A DNA stretch of 64,000 nt, taken from NCBI GenBank assembly GCA_950295325.1, contig OX485806.1:35278001-35342000 (forward strand), in the 5' to 3' direction. The stretch is from Polytrichum commune. Its lineage: Eukaryota > Streptophyta > Polytrichopsida > Polytrichales > Polytrichaceae. Every line of letters starts with the position of its first letter. The stretch's first letter is position 1. Under the pieces are notes generated by a model. It ran no database searches and was not told where the DNA came from. It saw only the letters and a list, made by a program, of their open reading frames with translations. Shown here piece after piece: positions 46,036 through 58,244 of this stretch. Both the position numbers and the translations under genes were made by a program.

Positions 46036-48213
46036 CTAAAATCTTCTGTACAGGTCTTCGGCAAGGCGAGGTGTAGCAATTGCTTCGACCGGCTTAGCCA
46101 TGAAGGTGACTACACCAGGACGTTCGGTAAGATCAATAGAAGTTGGGCTCATTCCTGCTGGAGGAGACCACGAAAACTGGTGTAATAATCTGGCAAGCAT
46201 GAGGTGCACCATGTTGAGACCTAATTGTGCGCCTGGACACACCCTTCGTCCTGCGCCGAATGGCAGCAACCGATAGTCATGTCCCTTGATGTCGATGTCC
46301 TCCTCGATAAATCGTTCAGGTCGGAATGTAAGCGGCTCTTTCCAGATGGTAGGGTCCCGTGAGATAGCATACACATTGCAATGCACAACTGAGCCTTTGG
46401 GAATGTCGTAGCCACCAATCTTCACATTCTCTGCAGCCTTGTGTGGTAGCATGAGTGGTGTGGGTGGGTGCAGCCTTAAAGCTTCCTTGGCAATAGCTTG
46501 CAAGTATGGCAACTTGCTGAAGTCTGCCTCCGTGACTACTCTGTCTCTCCCAACAGCCTGTCATCATCCTCTTGCAAGGTTAGGCAGCTGCAGAGTACTC
46601 AAGCAATCACACATTTGGCATTGTCATTGTACAGGTTGCAACTTGGACTATGACAGAACACTGCTCAGCCTATTAAGCATGTCCTCTTTCTAAACCTAGT
46701 GAACTCTACTCCTCTCTTCCATCCATTTCAGATTTAAGCTGAAATTGACTTAAGGTTCTGCAACCTACATTGTTTATTCTAGAATCAAAGCTCAGGAAGC
46801 TAAGATCATTCCAAGGACAGAGAACAGGCTCTCCCCACTTGATAATGTTATGAACTTCAAATTGACCAGATTCAGTAAAATTCTCTCCTAGGAAAGCCCA
46901 ACTAAGTGATGCACAACATCAGATCACTCCACATTACCCTCAGAACTGATTAGAGTTGATTAAACCCTAGAAGGAGGATACGACTTGGTAATTTCATTAT
47001 CTACACTGCTGAACTCCGAGTGCAGAAAAAATTGTTAAGCTGCACATTTTGGAAGAAATCTGCGTTGGGCATACCTGATCAAGCTCTTCCTGTGCTTTCT
47101 TTTGGACGTGTGGATTGCGCACGAGCTCTGCAATGGCCCACTCCGCTGAGATGGCTGTAGTGTCCATTCCTGCTGTAATCATGTCCTGTAAAAATTCCAC
47201 CAGTATTTGAGACTTGGATGACTCAACCAAGAAACCTGAACAATCTCTCTAGAGAATTTTGCGTGGAATAAAAAATGATAGAATCCAAAAGAGGATGTGC
47301 GAGAGGCTTCGCTCACCCATAGGAGACCGATGACCGTGGTCTCACTCAAGTCATACTGCTTTTGCAAGGACAAGAGAGCATCAACAAAGTGATGTTCACC
47401 ATCGCCATTCTTCTTTTTCTCACTCTCCAGCCGATGCTCTTGCATGATGGTCTTCGTCAGGGTATCCCTTCTCGCACCATGCTTCGCAAACTCCTCCTCT
47501 TGCAACGGGAACATCCACCTCAAATAAGAAACGTGCTCCGACATCTTCAAGGAAGCCCCCAGCTTCATCCCCTGGGAAATGATCTCCTTAAACTCCACAC
47601 CTTGGGCATCAACTCTCCCCTCATCATCCACAAACCTCTTCCCAAACACCATTCGCGTGATATTATTAAACGCCATAGCCGACAAGTACCTCTTCACATT
47701 CACAGCTTTACCTTTACAATCTTTGAACAAGCTCTCCACCATAGCTGATGCCTCGTCCTCTCTCACAGCTTTAAGTGACTCCAACCTCTTTGGAGTAAAC
47801 AACTCCAGGGTGCATACCTTCCGAACTTTCACATAGTGTGGGCCATAGTCTGCCCAGATGAGATCTTGTCCATTTCTGCTAAACCTTGCGGCGGCTCGGG
47901 TAAGGGGCCTGGATGAGAGAGCTTGGTCTTTCTCCTTGAGCATCTCCTTTGCAGCTTCTGTGGAGGAGACTACCACATTCAGTGTTGACCCCATCCAGAC
48001 AGACATCACGGGGCCGTAGGTTTGTGCCCACTCCATAAAGCATTTGAACCGCACCGGTGCAATGTCAGGTAAGTTCCCCACCACTGGCCAGGGTCTCGGA
48101 CCCGGTGGGAGGCGCTTGCTCCACAACGCCTTGTACATAAGAAACATAACCGTGATGGCTATGGCGATGATGGTGTATGTGCTCTCCCATTTCAGCCCCT
48201 CTAAGGATGCCAT
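46036..48213 (-). CDS. CYP98A: Cytochrome P450, CYP98 family (p-coumaroyl ester 3'-hydroxylase)
   Basis: Hydroxylates the ring of p-coumaroyl esters (shikimate, or threonate in mosses) on the ER surface, leading to caffeoyl compounds for lignin or a cuticle-like polymer. Three exons on the minus strand, 48213-47317, 47185-47075 and 46557-46036, join in frame to 509 aa. An N-terminal membrane anchor ([17 protein letters not shown]) is followed by [12 protein letters not shown]. Exon 2 carries the I-helix AGMDTT. The K-helix EALR (Glu361, Arg364) is followed by FRPERF and the haem-binding [10 protein letters not shown] (Cys443). [20 protein letters not shown] and [16 protein letters not shown] are CYP98 hallmarks. 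All motifs are intact. An in-frame ATG 20 codons upstream (48273) is a less likely start. Substrate is inferred from family. Confidence 0.95.
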
Positions 48214-51188
48214 GTCGACGATGATGTGCGGAAATTCGAAGTTGGCAATGAGGAAGATGATGATTGAGACCAATAGCGGCTATAGGCAAAGCTCAATGTC
48301 ACTGAGTTCTTAGCTCCAATAAATTCAAGGAAGTTGTAGGTCCTCACAATGTAGAGCGAGCTCCACTTGATACTCTAGAATTTGATGAGTCTTTGAGTGT
48401 AAAAACGAATTCTAGTCCTATCCTTCGTAACTCCCCACTCGACTAGTTTGCAATGCGAGCACAAACTCATCTACGTCAAAGACCGCAACATCACTACTGC
48501 CGTAGTCAGTAGAGAATTAGAGTGTCTGGACAGAGGAGTGATGAGCACTGCAGAGTGCAACTAGTACATACTAGTGACGGCCATGATGGTAGACCACAGA
48601 AGGAGCTGTGGTCTAATTTGGAGTGTAATTAAGTGAGTAAAGTGCACAACTGAAAAGTGCAACCGTGCATTGAGCAGAGCCCAGACACAAGAGAAGGGAG
48701 GGAGCGCTAGAGAGGCTCTAATTCTCGTCCCGGTTGCGGGGGAAAGGCCACGAGGTTTCCGTCCCACAGAAAGTGTGGCATGCTCCACTTTTCTCTGACG
48801 TCGAAGGGAGGGAGGGACCTCCGAGCTCATTAAGGTAAAGTATGTCTGTAAGTGCTTACGTGGCCCTATTCGTGTGGGCACTTCCAACGCCACAACCACA
48901 ACCAATCACTCACTCATCCAAGAGCACAAGAGTTATCAAACTCATCACAACGTTTCATCCATGGAGCCACAATTTGAAGCGTAATTTTCATGAGTTGATT
49001 GCTTATGATTCATAATCAACTCAATCCTAGGAGGCCGACGATGCACACGTCCGGGTGGCTCGTCATCAACTCTCAATTATCGACCATATCAACAAGGTCA
49101 TTGTTATGTCCGATATCGTACCCTAATCACCTTGCTATGGGTTGTAGCATGGTTCCTTGTGCCACTATCATGACTCCTCTAGTATAACATCTAGTTCATA
49201 ATTTTCAGATTTTGTTTATGAACTAATTGGTTGATGTCCGAATAACCAACTTTGAGTAGGTGGATGACTTGCTGCTCCCGTGGCTCATCGTCCACCCTCC
49301 TCTCTTTGGTTATCCAGTCCCTAGTTAGGTCGGCAAAACTTACACAAAGAAATATGTTATGACGGTACTTGTGTACATGATCTTTCTATTTTCCACCTAG
49401 CAAGTTCAACCATGTATTCATTGGAAATTTTGTGGAAGGTGAAGTATTAGGTGAGTCCTTGATTGCCCGGTAATGAACTAACTTACCTAATTGCCTCAGA
49501 TTTTGGCTATAATAATGACGTGGTTGCACAACTTTTTTGTGGCACACCCACCACATCAAAAATGTTGCGTTGACTAAACAAACCACAGAAACTCATAATC
49601 CCAGACGAGCTACTTTCAGTCCAAATTTCCCATCCAGTGTACACACTAGCTTATCATACTCGATACCTTTGAGCTTGTGCACTCTTGAACCATTTTTTGT
49701 ATGAATGTGATGTAATGTAACCCTTCAAATGACCACAGAAACCTCATACAATCATTTTTCGCTTTCAAGCTCTCACAGGTGCTCTCCTTTTGTTCGGAAT
49801 ACTCTTAGTTGCTTACACTTTGATTTTAAAATAGTAGTGTAGGAAAAGAAAAGAAAAGAAATGTCAAACATCCTTATTCTGTTGACATGATTGATTGTCT
49901 GTTTGACTTATATAGTGAAAGATGTAGAGTCTTGATTCGATTTCAACTTAAATTTGAAGTGAATGGAAGGGAGACAGAGAGTAGGTTTTACTAGGTATAG
50001 AAAGAAAACAATCTTCATAGGTTGAATGATATTACCTACTTCAGTAGTGAGGTCATTTTAACATACTTGAGTGCGATAAAACATGTGAAAGGCCCCTCCA
50101 AAGAATGGACTACAATCTACCCTCTTAAGTTTTACCTCGCGGGAGTATAAAATTTGTAACACTTATAGAACTCTAACACAATACTACTTAGAGAGGGTGG
50201 GAAATTAGAAAAATAAGACTTCTGAGAGTAATAATTACTTGGTAAAAATAAATTTATTAGTAAAACTTATGAAATATCATCACATATATATATTAATAAT
50301 AAAAACTTATGCTTACTTAGTGACCAAAAGAAGATTCTATTATTGTTTGATGAGACTTTTGAACAAGTTTCTAACTATATTCAAACAACTAAGGAGTCTA
50401 AATAAAATTTTTAATCAATTGATGATGATTAACATTGAGTTAATTGGGAATTTATTGGATAGAAGACCTTAAAGAGTAGGAAACAAGAATGGGACCGTGG
50501 GGACCCCTGATGCCCACATTATTCTTATGTTCATAATGTTTGGGAGTCCTCAATGTTTGACATGTTGGAAGAAAGTTTGTGTATGATAATTTGTAACTTG
50601 TGTAATCCTTATATTTAAGCATTGAAGGACATGAGAAGGACAATATATATGGGTGTTCTTTGGTTTGTTTTTCAAGTTCTCCAACTTCTATCAAATTAGA
50701 TTTACACAACAAAATTTTATGTTGCATAAGCAAATCTATGATGGCACATATGCAAAAAGTTCCAGTTTGACGATCGGACCTCCCTTGATTTTATTATGGT
50801 TATTGGAAGTGCATGTTTGTTGATTACTTAGCTAGATATATAGTGCCTCTCAATTGCGTTCACTATTGAGTGTTGAATAGTTATTGATATTTGAAGATGT
50901 AGTCCAATCTCTTTTAGACATGCATCTTTATGATTTATGCTTTTTGATCCTCACCAAACCACATACCAATCAAATATTATAGTGTCCGATGAAGAAAATG
51001 AGTCACTAAGACCATCTACATTATCCATCTTCACCTCGTCGTAGATTCCAAGTGGATGTGTAGGGACTCAAGTAAACTAATAAGATATGTCCAATGTAAA
51101 ATCTGAAGGCTACATAACATAGAGATACAAATTATAATAAACTTGAGTCAAGTAATCTTACAAGCATCTAGGGATATTCAGGGACGTC
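48214..51188. other. CYP98 upstream region and intergenic DNA
   Basis: 48214 to about 48950 is the likely CYP98 promoter and leader on the minus strand. Beyond this I see no gene. A broken Copia-gag-like stretch may lie at about 50320-50480. Confidence 0.4.
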
Positions 51189-51613
51189 CATTTCAAAGCA
51201 TGGATATCTAATTATGAACCTCTGTTAACACTTGTGTAGACTTCAGAGCCTATTGTTAACCACAAGACATGAACATTTCAAAGCATGGATATCTAATTAT
51301 GAACCTATGTTAACACTTGTTTAGACTTCAGAGCCTACTGTTAACCAGAAGACGTGAACATTTCAAAGCATGGATATCTAATTATGAACCTTTGTTAACA
51401 CTTGTGTAGACTTCAGAGCCTACTGTTAACCACAAGACAGGAACATTTCAAAGCATGGATATCTAATTATGAACCTTTGTTAACACTTGTGTAGACTTCA
51501 GAGCCTACTGTTAACCACAAGACGTGAACATTTCAAAGCATGGATATCTAATTATGAACCTTTGTTAACACTTGTGTAGACTTCAGAGCCTATTGTTAAC
51601 CACAAGACATGAA
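51189..51613. repeat. Tandem array, five 85-bp units
   Basis: Units start at 51189, 51274, 51359, 51444 and 51529, each exactly 85 bp. Each begins CATTTCAAAGCATGGATATC and ends around CCACAAGAC.(T/G)GAA. Units differ by only one to five bases, so the array is young or kept uniform. No coding frame is shared. Confidence 0.95.
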
Positions 51614-53509
51614 GTTCTAGTTCCAAACTTAAGGAAAAGGACTCAAGTAAACTTGAGACTAAATAGGGGAAATAAAAGAGCATAATTGGCAAGATTTCAA
51701 CAAGTAGAGACTCTTCACTCTTCTTTTCTTAATTCTTGCTCACGTATTCAGTTCATTGAAACTCTACTCGTTATGTATCATGGTGTTCAGGATAGTCTCA
51801 AGATAAGCAAGCAATTCTCGTGCTATAGTGGTCCAACCTGAAGAGGAGGTGATTTGGGCTCCAATGGAATGCACATAGGCTAATGCAAAATACATTAAAA
51901 GTGTATGTAAGTTTCTACACCTTTACTAAATTCAATGACATTGTCGAATCAGTCTAAATTTTAAGGCTGTAGGCTTTCCTCACCTTAAGTACTTTAGTTC
52001 TTTTTTGTGTAAACTATTTTTTAATGTAAAAGTCTCTTAAAATAGTTTTCTTTTTGTTTATTGATATGCCACTCCTTAATTGCCCTTAGATGTTATGCAG
52101 ACCCAATATCGATGAAGAAATATTCTCAAAAGAATGCTAAGAATCTCCTCCGCTCAAGTTCATCCATATGAATGTGTGGGAAACATTACTAGAGATATAT
52201 GCACTGTGCCGTGTTATGCTTAGATCATGAAACTGTTGGAGGGTCTCCGTTTCCATAAGGTTCATTTATGTATGCCGTAATACGTCATGATGAGGACACT
52301 CTTTCATATTAGATATACTCGGAGATTACATGCGCGTCCTTAATAAAATTTTGTTCATTCAATTTGCGTCGATCGACTTGTGAAGGATTCAACTGTTCAA
52401 TAATGGAAACTGATTGGCACATGACATGATTTTGGTGTTTTAGTCATTTGAGTGTTACAGTGACAGGAAACACATTGGCGCTTTATCAATACCAGCTCCT
52501 TGTTCATTCATATCAAGACTATCGAAACACAAGGTCTAGGAATTGAGAAATTATGATCAAAAGCTTAGAAGACTGAATTTTATATGGTTGCATGCCTCAA
52601 AACCCTATACATCGAATCCTATCGTTGCACACATTGATTGCACGCTAACCATATAACTGCACACCAATCCTACGGTCATGTCGAACTTCTGTCTTCAACT
52701 TCTACTTGACATTAATTTCATACAAAATATGCAACGATAAGTTTCTTCTATAAATGATTCCATTCATTATAGAGCAACTGAATCTATTCAATAATGCATG
52801 TGTTGAAGGAAAGATGACGTATCCAATATGTTGGATTTATTTTCAAAATGGACTGTAAACTCTTTAGATGCATAGTATTCCAGACTCACGAAAAAGATTT
52901 GAATGAGCAAGAACCTGGAACGTGTGCAAAGAAATGGCCTGGGACTCGTTTCATAGTTAGCAACATACTACGATGTTTTATTTTATCCAGAGTTACTTAA
53001 AGCCACGAAATATCTACATTTGTTTATATCAAAATCTGAATATCGGTAGAAATTAAGATGAGTCAACCGTAGAATTTTTTTGTAACACCCACGTTTGGTA
53101 TTGCGGTAGTGATTTGTTTAGTGCGATGTATCCGATGCGTTACTGCAAGTTTTGTTCTTGTAATAAAATAGGTTGCCTTAGTAGATATCGAATGACGCTA
53201 TAAGTTGCCTTGTTGATTATGGTGGTTTATTGATTAATAGCTACTCAATAAGTACAGCTGAGCTGCACTAATTAATATCTATAGTGATTTGGATCCAGTA
53301 GATTACTGTGGCCAAGACAGGTTACAAGACGATTTTAGTCAAAGATTGTCAGTTGATGTTCGTGACACAAGTTTCGTGAATTATACTATTGTCAGGATTT
53401 TGAAAACTTAGCTGACGATTCTAGCTGCAATTGCAGCTAAAAATTCGATTGAACAAAACTGATAAGTCGTTTCGATGAAACTAAGATGATTTCCTGAGCC
53501 TTGACATGG
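51614..53509. other. Intergenic, nothing recognised
   Basis: AT-rich DNA without coding frames, RNA genes or clear repeats. Confidence 0.4.
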
Positions 53510-54240
53510 TACTATACATCCAGATTTCATCAAGTAACTGGATATGAAGTTGCAATCTAAATCAATTGACAGAAAGTTTTGTTGATGCCTTCATCATAGG
53601 TGAAACTCCGTGTCGGGAGGAATCATGATCACAATCCAGATTGCATAGACTGTCACTTGATATGAAGTTGCAATCTGACTTTGGAATTGACAAAAGCTTT
53701 GTGAGTGCCTCCATCATTCAGTGAAACTCCGTGTCGGGAGAAATCATCAGAATCCAGATTGCATAGACTGTAACTTGATATGAAGTTGCAATCTGACTTT
53801 GGAATTGACGAAAAGCTTTTTTGGTGCCTCCATTATTCAGTGAAACCCCTTGTCGGAAGGAATCATCAGAATGATTCTAGATTGCATAGAGTGTAACTTA
53901 ATTGATATGAAGTTGCAACCTGACCTTGGAATTTACAAAAAAGCTTTGTAGGTGCCTCCATCATTTAGTCAAACTCCGTGTTGGGAGGAATCATCAGAAT
54001 CCAGACTGCGTGTACTCTAACTTGATTGATGTGAAGGCGCATTCTGACTTTGGAATTGACAAAAAGGTTTGTTAGTGCCTCCAGTGAAATTCCTTGTCGG
54101 GAGATGATTCCAGATTGCATAGATTGTAACTTGATATGAAGTTGCAATCTGACCTTGGAATCGACAAAATCCTTGTGGGTGCTTGGATCATTCAGAGAAA
54201 CCCATTCGTGTCGGGAGGAATCATCAGAATCCAGCAAGCA
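53510..54240. repeat. Degenerate ~110-130-bp tandem repeat forming the subtilase upstream region
   Basis: The anchor GTGAAACTCCGTGTCGGGAG or a close variant occurs at about 53600, 53721, 53840, 53968, 54083 and 54194. Between anchors come ATCAGAATCCAGATTGCATAG, GATATGAAGTTGCAATCTGA and GGAATTGACAAA blocks. The last unit ends 18 bases before the subtilase start codon, so the promoter and 5' UTR are built from this array. Confidence 0.88.
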
Positions 54241-54257
54241 ACGAGTGTCGAGCAGAA

Positions 54258-56906
54258 ATGAGAATGAGGATGCTGGTGCTTTCGTTGCTGCTCTGTATGA
54301 TTGTGCAGTCAGCAGCTGGACAACGGCAAAGCTATATTGTGCAAACGGAGCCCAGGAGCTCCGGCATTAGCAAAATCGATCTCGATGCTGAAGCTGCCTA
54401 TTACCAGCAGATGGTTTCGGAGGCAATGCAGTTCAGTGCTGAGTTGCAAGGCATTGCGGTTGACAAGGCTGCGGTTGAGGAGTCCAAAATCTTCCATGTG
54501 TACCGGACTGTGATGAACGGATTTGCAGCTAAGCTGACACCGGAGGAGGTGAAGTATTTGCAGAGCTTGCCTCATGTCACCGGTGTGTACCGGGAGCGCG
54601 TAATGCAGGTCGAGACGACCCACACTCCTGAACTTCTGGGACTGAACCAGTTGCAGGGATTGTGGCCCGAATCCAATTACGGGGAGGGCGTAATCGTGGG
54701 GATGATCGACTCGGGTGTGTTTCCAGAAAGTCCAAGCTTCTCTGACCACCTCATGGCGCCTGTTCCCGCACGTTGGAAGGGGAGTTGTATACCCGGTGCA
54801 AATTTCACAGCTGCAAATTGCAACAAGAAGCTCATTGGGGCACGGTACTACTACAAGGGTTACGAGGCCGACGTTGCGCCTTTGAACTGGACCCAGCATT
54901 CCAAGTCGGCTCGGGACACCGAGGGACACGGCACGCACACATCTTCCACAGCCACGGGGCGATGGGCTTATGGCGCCAGCGTGTTTGGGTTTGCCAATGG
55001 TACAGCACGCGGAATGGCGCCGAGGGCTCATGTTGCAGCTTACAAGGTGATCTTCTTAAGGTTTACTTTGCTCTTTTACTTTCCGAAACTCCATCAACTG
55101 TGAAAGTAGATTCTACGGAGTTTAGAATCTACTGAATCTATGGATGTAAATGTAGTAGTGTGCAGAAACATTTTTGAAATTATCGTTCACAAGGTTATTC
55201 AAAGTCTCGTCGTAATTTCAGTCGATATTATTATACTGAATTATTTAACTAGGAAATGTGGCTATTTTAAACTGACATGGGACAGTTTTTGTTGTTCACC
55301 TTACCATGCTTTGACATGCTTTTTGACCTGTTAGGTGTGTTGGGGGGGTGCTTGCGCCGGCTCGGACATCCTCGCCGCTTACGATGACGCCGTCGCCGAC
55401 GGAGTGGACGTGATCTCATTCTCGATCGGTAGCAGCATCGCGGTCGACTACTTTGCAGATACGATTGCCATCGGGTCGTTTGGTGCGATGAAGCGTGGCA
55501 TCTTTGTTTCCGCCGCGGCGGGGAACAACGGCCCTGGCCCGTATTCAGTGAGAAACGTGGCGCCATGGATTATGACAGTGGGCGCCGCGACCGTGGATAG
55601 GGAGTTTTATTTGGATGCGGCTCTCGGTGATGGAAAGATCGTTCGTGGACAATCAATGTACGCGGGCAAGCCATTGGCTGCTGGGAAAACTCCTTTGATT
55701 ATGGGGACCGGTGCTGCCCTGTCGAAGAATTCGCTCAACGCAGCAGGGATGTGCTTCGCGGGATCCTTGAACGCTACTTTGGTCAAGGGAAAGGTGGTGC
55801 TTTGTTGGCGAGGCATCACCGGGCGGGTCGAGAAGGGCCTCGTAGTTAAGCAGGCCGGCGGGGTGGGCATGATCCTTGCAAACACGGCCGCGAGTGGAGA
55901 CAGCCTGATTGCTGATCCCCATGTGCTGCCAGCCACGATGGTTACCCACTCCGACGGGAAGGTCGTTGAAGCGTACGTAAACTCGGCTGTCAACCCCGTG
56001 GTGGAGCTCCTGCTGCCCGCGTCGACAATGTTGGGAGCCAAAGTGAAAGCGCCCGCGATTGCCGATTTCTCGTCCCGAGGCCCCACAGTGCAGACGCCGC
56101 AGTTACTGAAGCCCGACGTGGTTGCTCCTGGTGTATCCATTCTAGCAGCATGGCCGAGTGACGCTTCCGTGTCGGGGTTCAGCTCCGATCCCCGCCGCGC
56201 TAAGTTTAACATTATCTCCGGAACCTCGATGGCGTGCCCGCACATCAGCGGCTTGGGTGCACTGCTCCGCTCCGCCCACCCAACATGGAGCCCCGCAGCC
56301 ATCCGATCTGCACTCATGACCACTGCGACAAATGAGGACAATTCGCACGGCGTGATCACGGATGGCATCGACAAGTCGAAGGCCACGCCGTACGCCTTTG
56401 GTTCCGGCATAGTGCGGCCGCAGATGGCCCTCAACCCAGGGCTGATCTATGACCTCACCCCCCAAGACCACATCAAGTTCCTGTGTGCTTCGGGATACAC
56501 AGCCCGACAGATGAAGGCGTTCATCCACAGCAAGAGTCCTTGCCCCGTGAAACCCATGCGGATCGAGGATTTCAACTACCCCTCCTTCGTCGCGCGATTC
56601 ACCCCGCAAGACGAGGTAAGCTACATGACAGCTACCTTCCACCGAACTCTGACCAACGTGGGACCTGCGCACTCCCATTACACCTCCTCCATTCATGATC
56701 CGCCCAAAGGCTATCACATCTCGGTTAAGCCCCAGACCCTAAGCTTCAAGGCGAAGCACGAGAAGCGCAGCTTCACGCTCACAGTGACGGTGCCGAACTC
56801 CCCCCTCCCGCAGCCTGGCGCCCTCGACACGGCATTCTCGTACCTGCACTGGGAGGACGGAGTGCACGTAGTGCGGAGCCCCATAGCCATCGCCAAGCAG
56901 GGATGA
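54258..56906 (+). CDS. Secreted subtilisin-like serine protease (plant subtilase, S8)
   Basis: An apoplastic peptidase. Two exons, 54258-55046 and 55335-56906, join at AAYK/VCWGG to give 786 aa, normal for the family. The chosen ATG starts a signal peptide (MRMRMLVLSLLLCMIVQSAAG); the open frame reaches further upstream but without ATG. The I9 propeptide follows (SYIVQTEP to about VMQVETTHTPELLGL). The triad is intact: Asp151 (GMIDSGVFPES), His224 (GHGTHTSST) and Ser561 (ISGTSMACPH). The oxyanion Asn327 lies in AAGNNGPG. A PA domain (GKVVLCWRG) is inserted between His and Ser, and a fibronectin-III-like C-terminus ends at IAIAKQG. Exon 2 is GC-rich compared with its flanks. Substrate unknown. 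Confidence 0.96.
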
Positions 56907-58244
56907 TGACACATACAGTTATAGTCATGTTGCTGATGTTTCTGGTTTGAGATCCAGGCTCCCGCCATTGCAGTTTGGAGCGCTTGCCGAAGCAGACTAA
57001 ACGAATTTTATGATGTTGCAGTGGAGGTTAGGAATGGAACATTGGGAGATTGTGAGTTCTGAAGGAGGACAACCTGCCTTGGGAATTCAATGGCTGGCAA
57101 GTTTGCCTTCTTGAAGTTACGAACTGCGTAGGTTTTGGGTGTTTGGTATTCATAGCCCCTACATAGCCTGCTGTGCAGTAGTGCGGAACAATTTTTTTTG
57201 TAGATAATTTGAGATTCGGCATCCAGTTTATTTTTTCTTGTTCATAATCTCAATAAAGCTGGAGAACCTCTTCGTGAAACTTGACAACCTGCGTATCACA
57301 ATCTCAAAGTGCTTCTGACTGAATCAGTAACAATCTCGTAACACTTGGATTGATTCGGAATGAGTTTCAGGTGAGACAACTTTTCAGTAATGGAAAGCCG
57401 GAAGTTCAACATTGATTTCCGGAGGACAAGGGCAGAGAAATCTATGACCGGCTTTGCCCCCGTGAAGCCTTTCAGAAGTAGTAGGTACACTATCTCATCA
57501 TGAGAGGACTTGACCTACTCTAAGTATATCATAGTGATCACTATGTTTATGTATGACTACGTATTATTGCAAACGAGCAAATCCCTCATCCATCTGATGA
57601 CAATGTTGGGGAACATTTATAGTCTTGAATTCTCTTTCTATACTTGATTTGATATTGGAATTTGCTTGAAGATCCCTGACTTAGTTTAATGGGATCCGAT
57701 TGAAATGAGTTAACCACTGATTTACAAGGGGTTGAATTTCTGGTGTAGGTGAGGTACTTGACCTTGTTGTATTCAAGCCTTCATAAAATCTTCAAATGTT
57801 GATAATTCTTTGAGATTGCTCAGAGACATCGAGAGCGAACTCAAAGGGAGGAGCCTCTTCATTGGCACGGAGCCTTTAGTCATGCTTGTATGTAGTGATG
57901 TAATAATTTATGGGGTGCTTTTCAGACTCGAATCTCATGTCACATACATCTCACATAGGTTTCATTGTTTGAACATTGTCATCAGAATATGTCATGCTGT
58001 CTGCCACATTCGGTAGTCCTCCAAAGATATCACATTTCAATCCACATTTACTTCCGTTGCACTATGAAATCGCTCATACCGCCCTGTTAACTTGAAAATA
58101 CCAAGCATGGCTTTGATATCAAGTCGAGACTTTTGGCATGGAAAAGGAACATGTGCATACAATTAATGGTGGAACATAAACCTTGAAATCTTCTCAAGGC
58201 AGCAACTGATCCTCGTAACAAAATCTAATACATAATTTTGATGA
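56907..58244. other. Intergenic between convergent subtilase and PMT genes
   Basis: Contains the two 3' UTRs (plus and minus). AATAAAG at about 57251 could be a polyadenylation signal for the subtilase. No gene recognised. Confidence 0.5.

Noticed and set aside
47179-48273. P450 start at the ATG 20 codons upstream (48273)
   Set aside because: The extra residues precede the usual CYP98 N-terminal anchor; the ATG at 48213 gives the normal family length of about 509 aa.
48561-48905. 114-codon minus-strand frame upstream of CYP98
   Set aside because: No domain, lies in the expected promoter/leader, and has no splice or start support.
54309-55031. 240-codon minus-strand open frame opposite subtilase exon 1
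   Set aside because: Shadow of the coding strand, with no recognisable protein features.
55607-56434. 275-codon minus-strand open frame opposite the subtilase
   Set aside because: Antisense shadow of the GC-rich subtilase exon 2; no domain.
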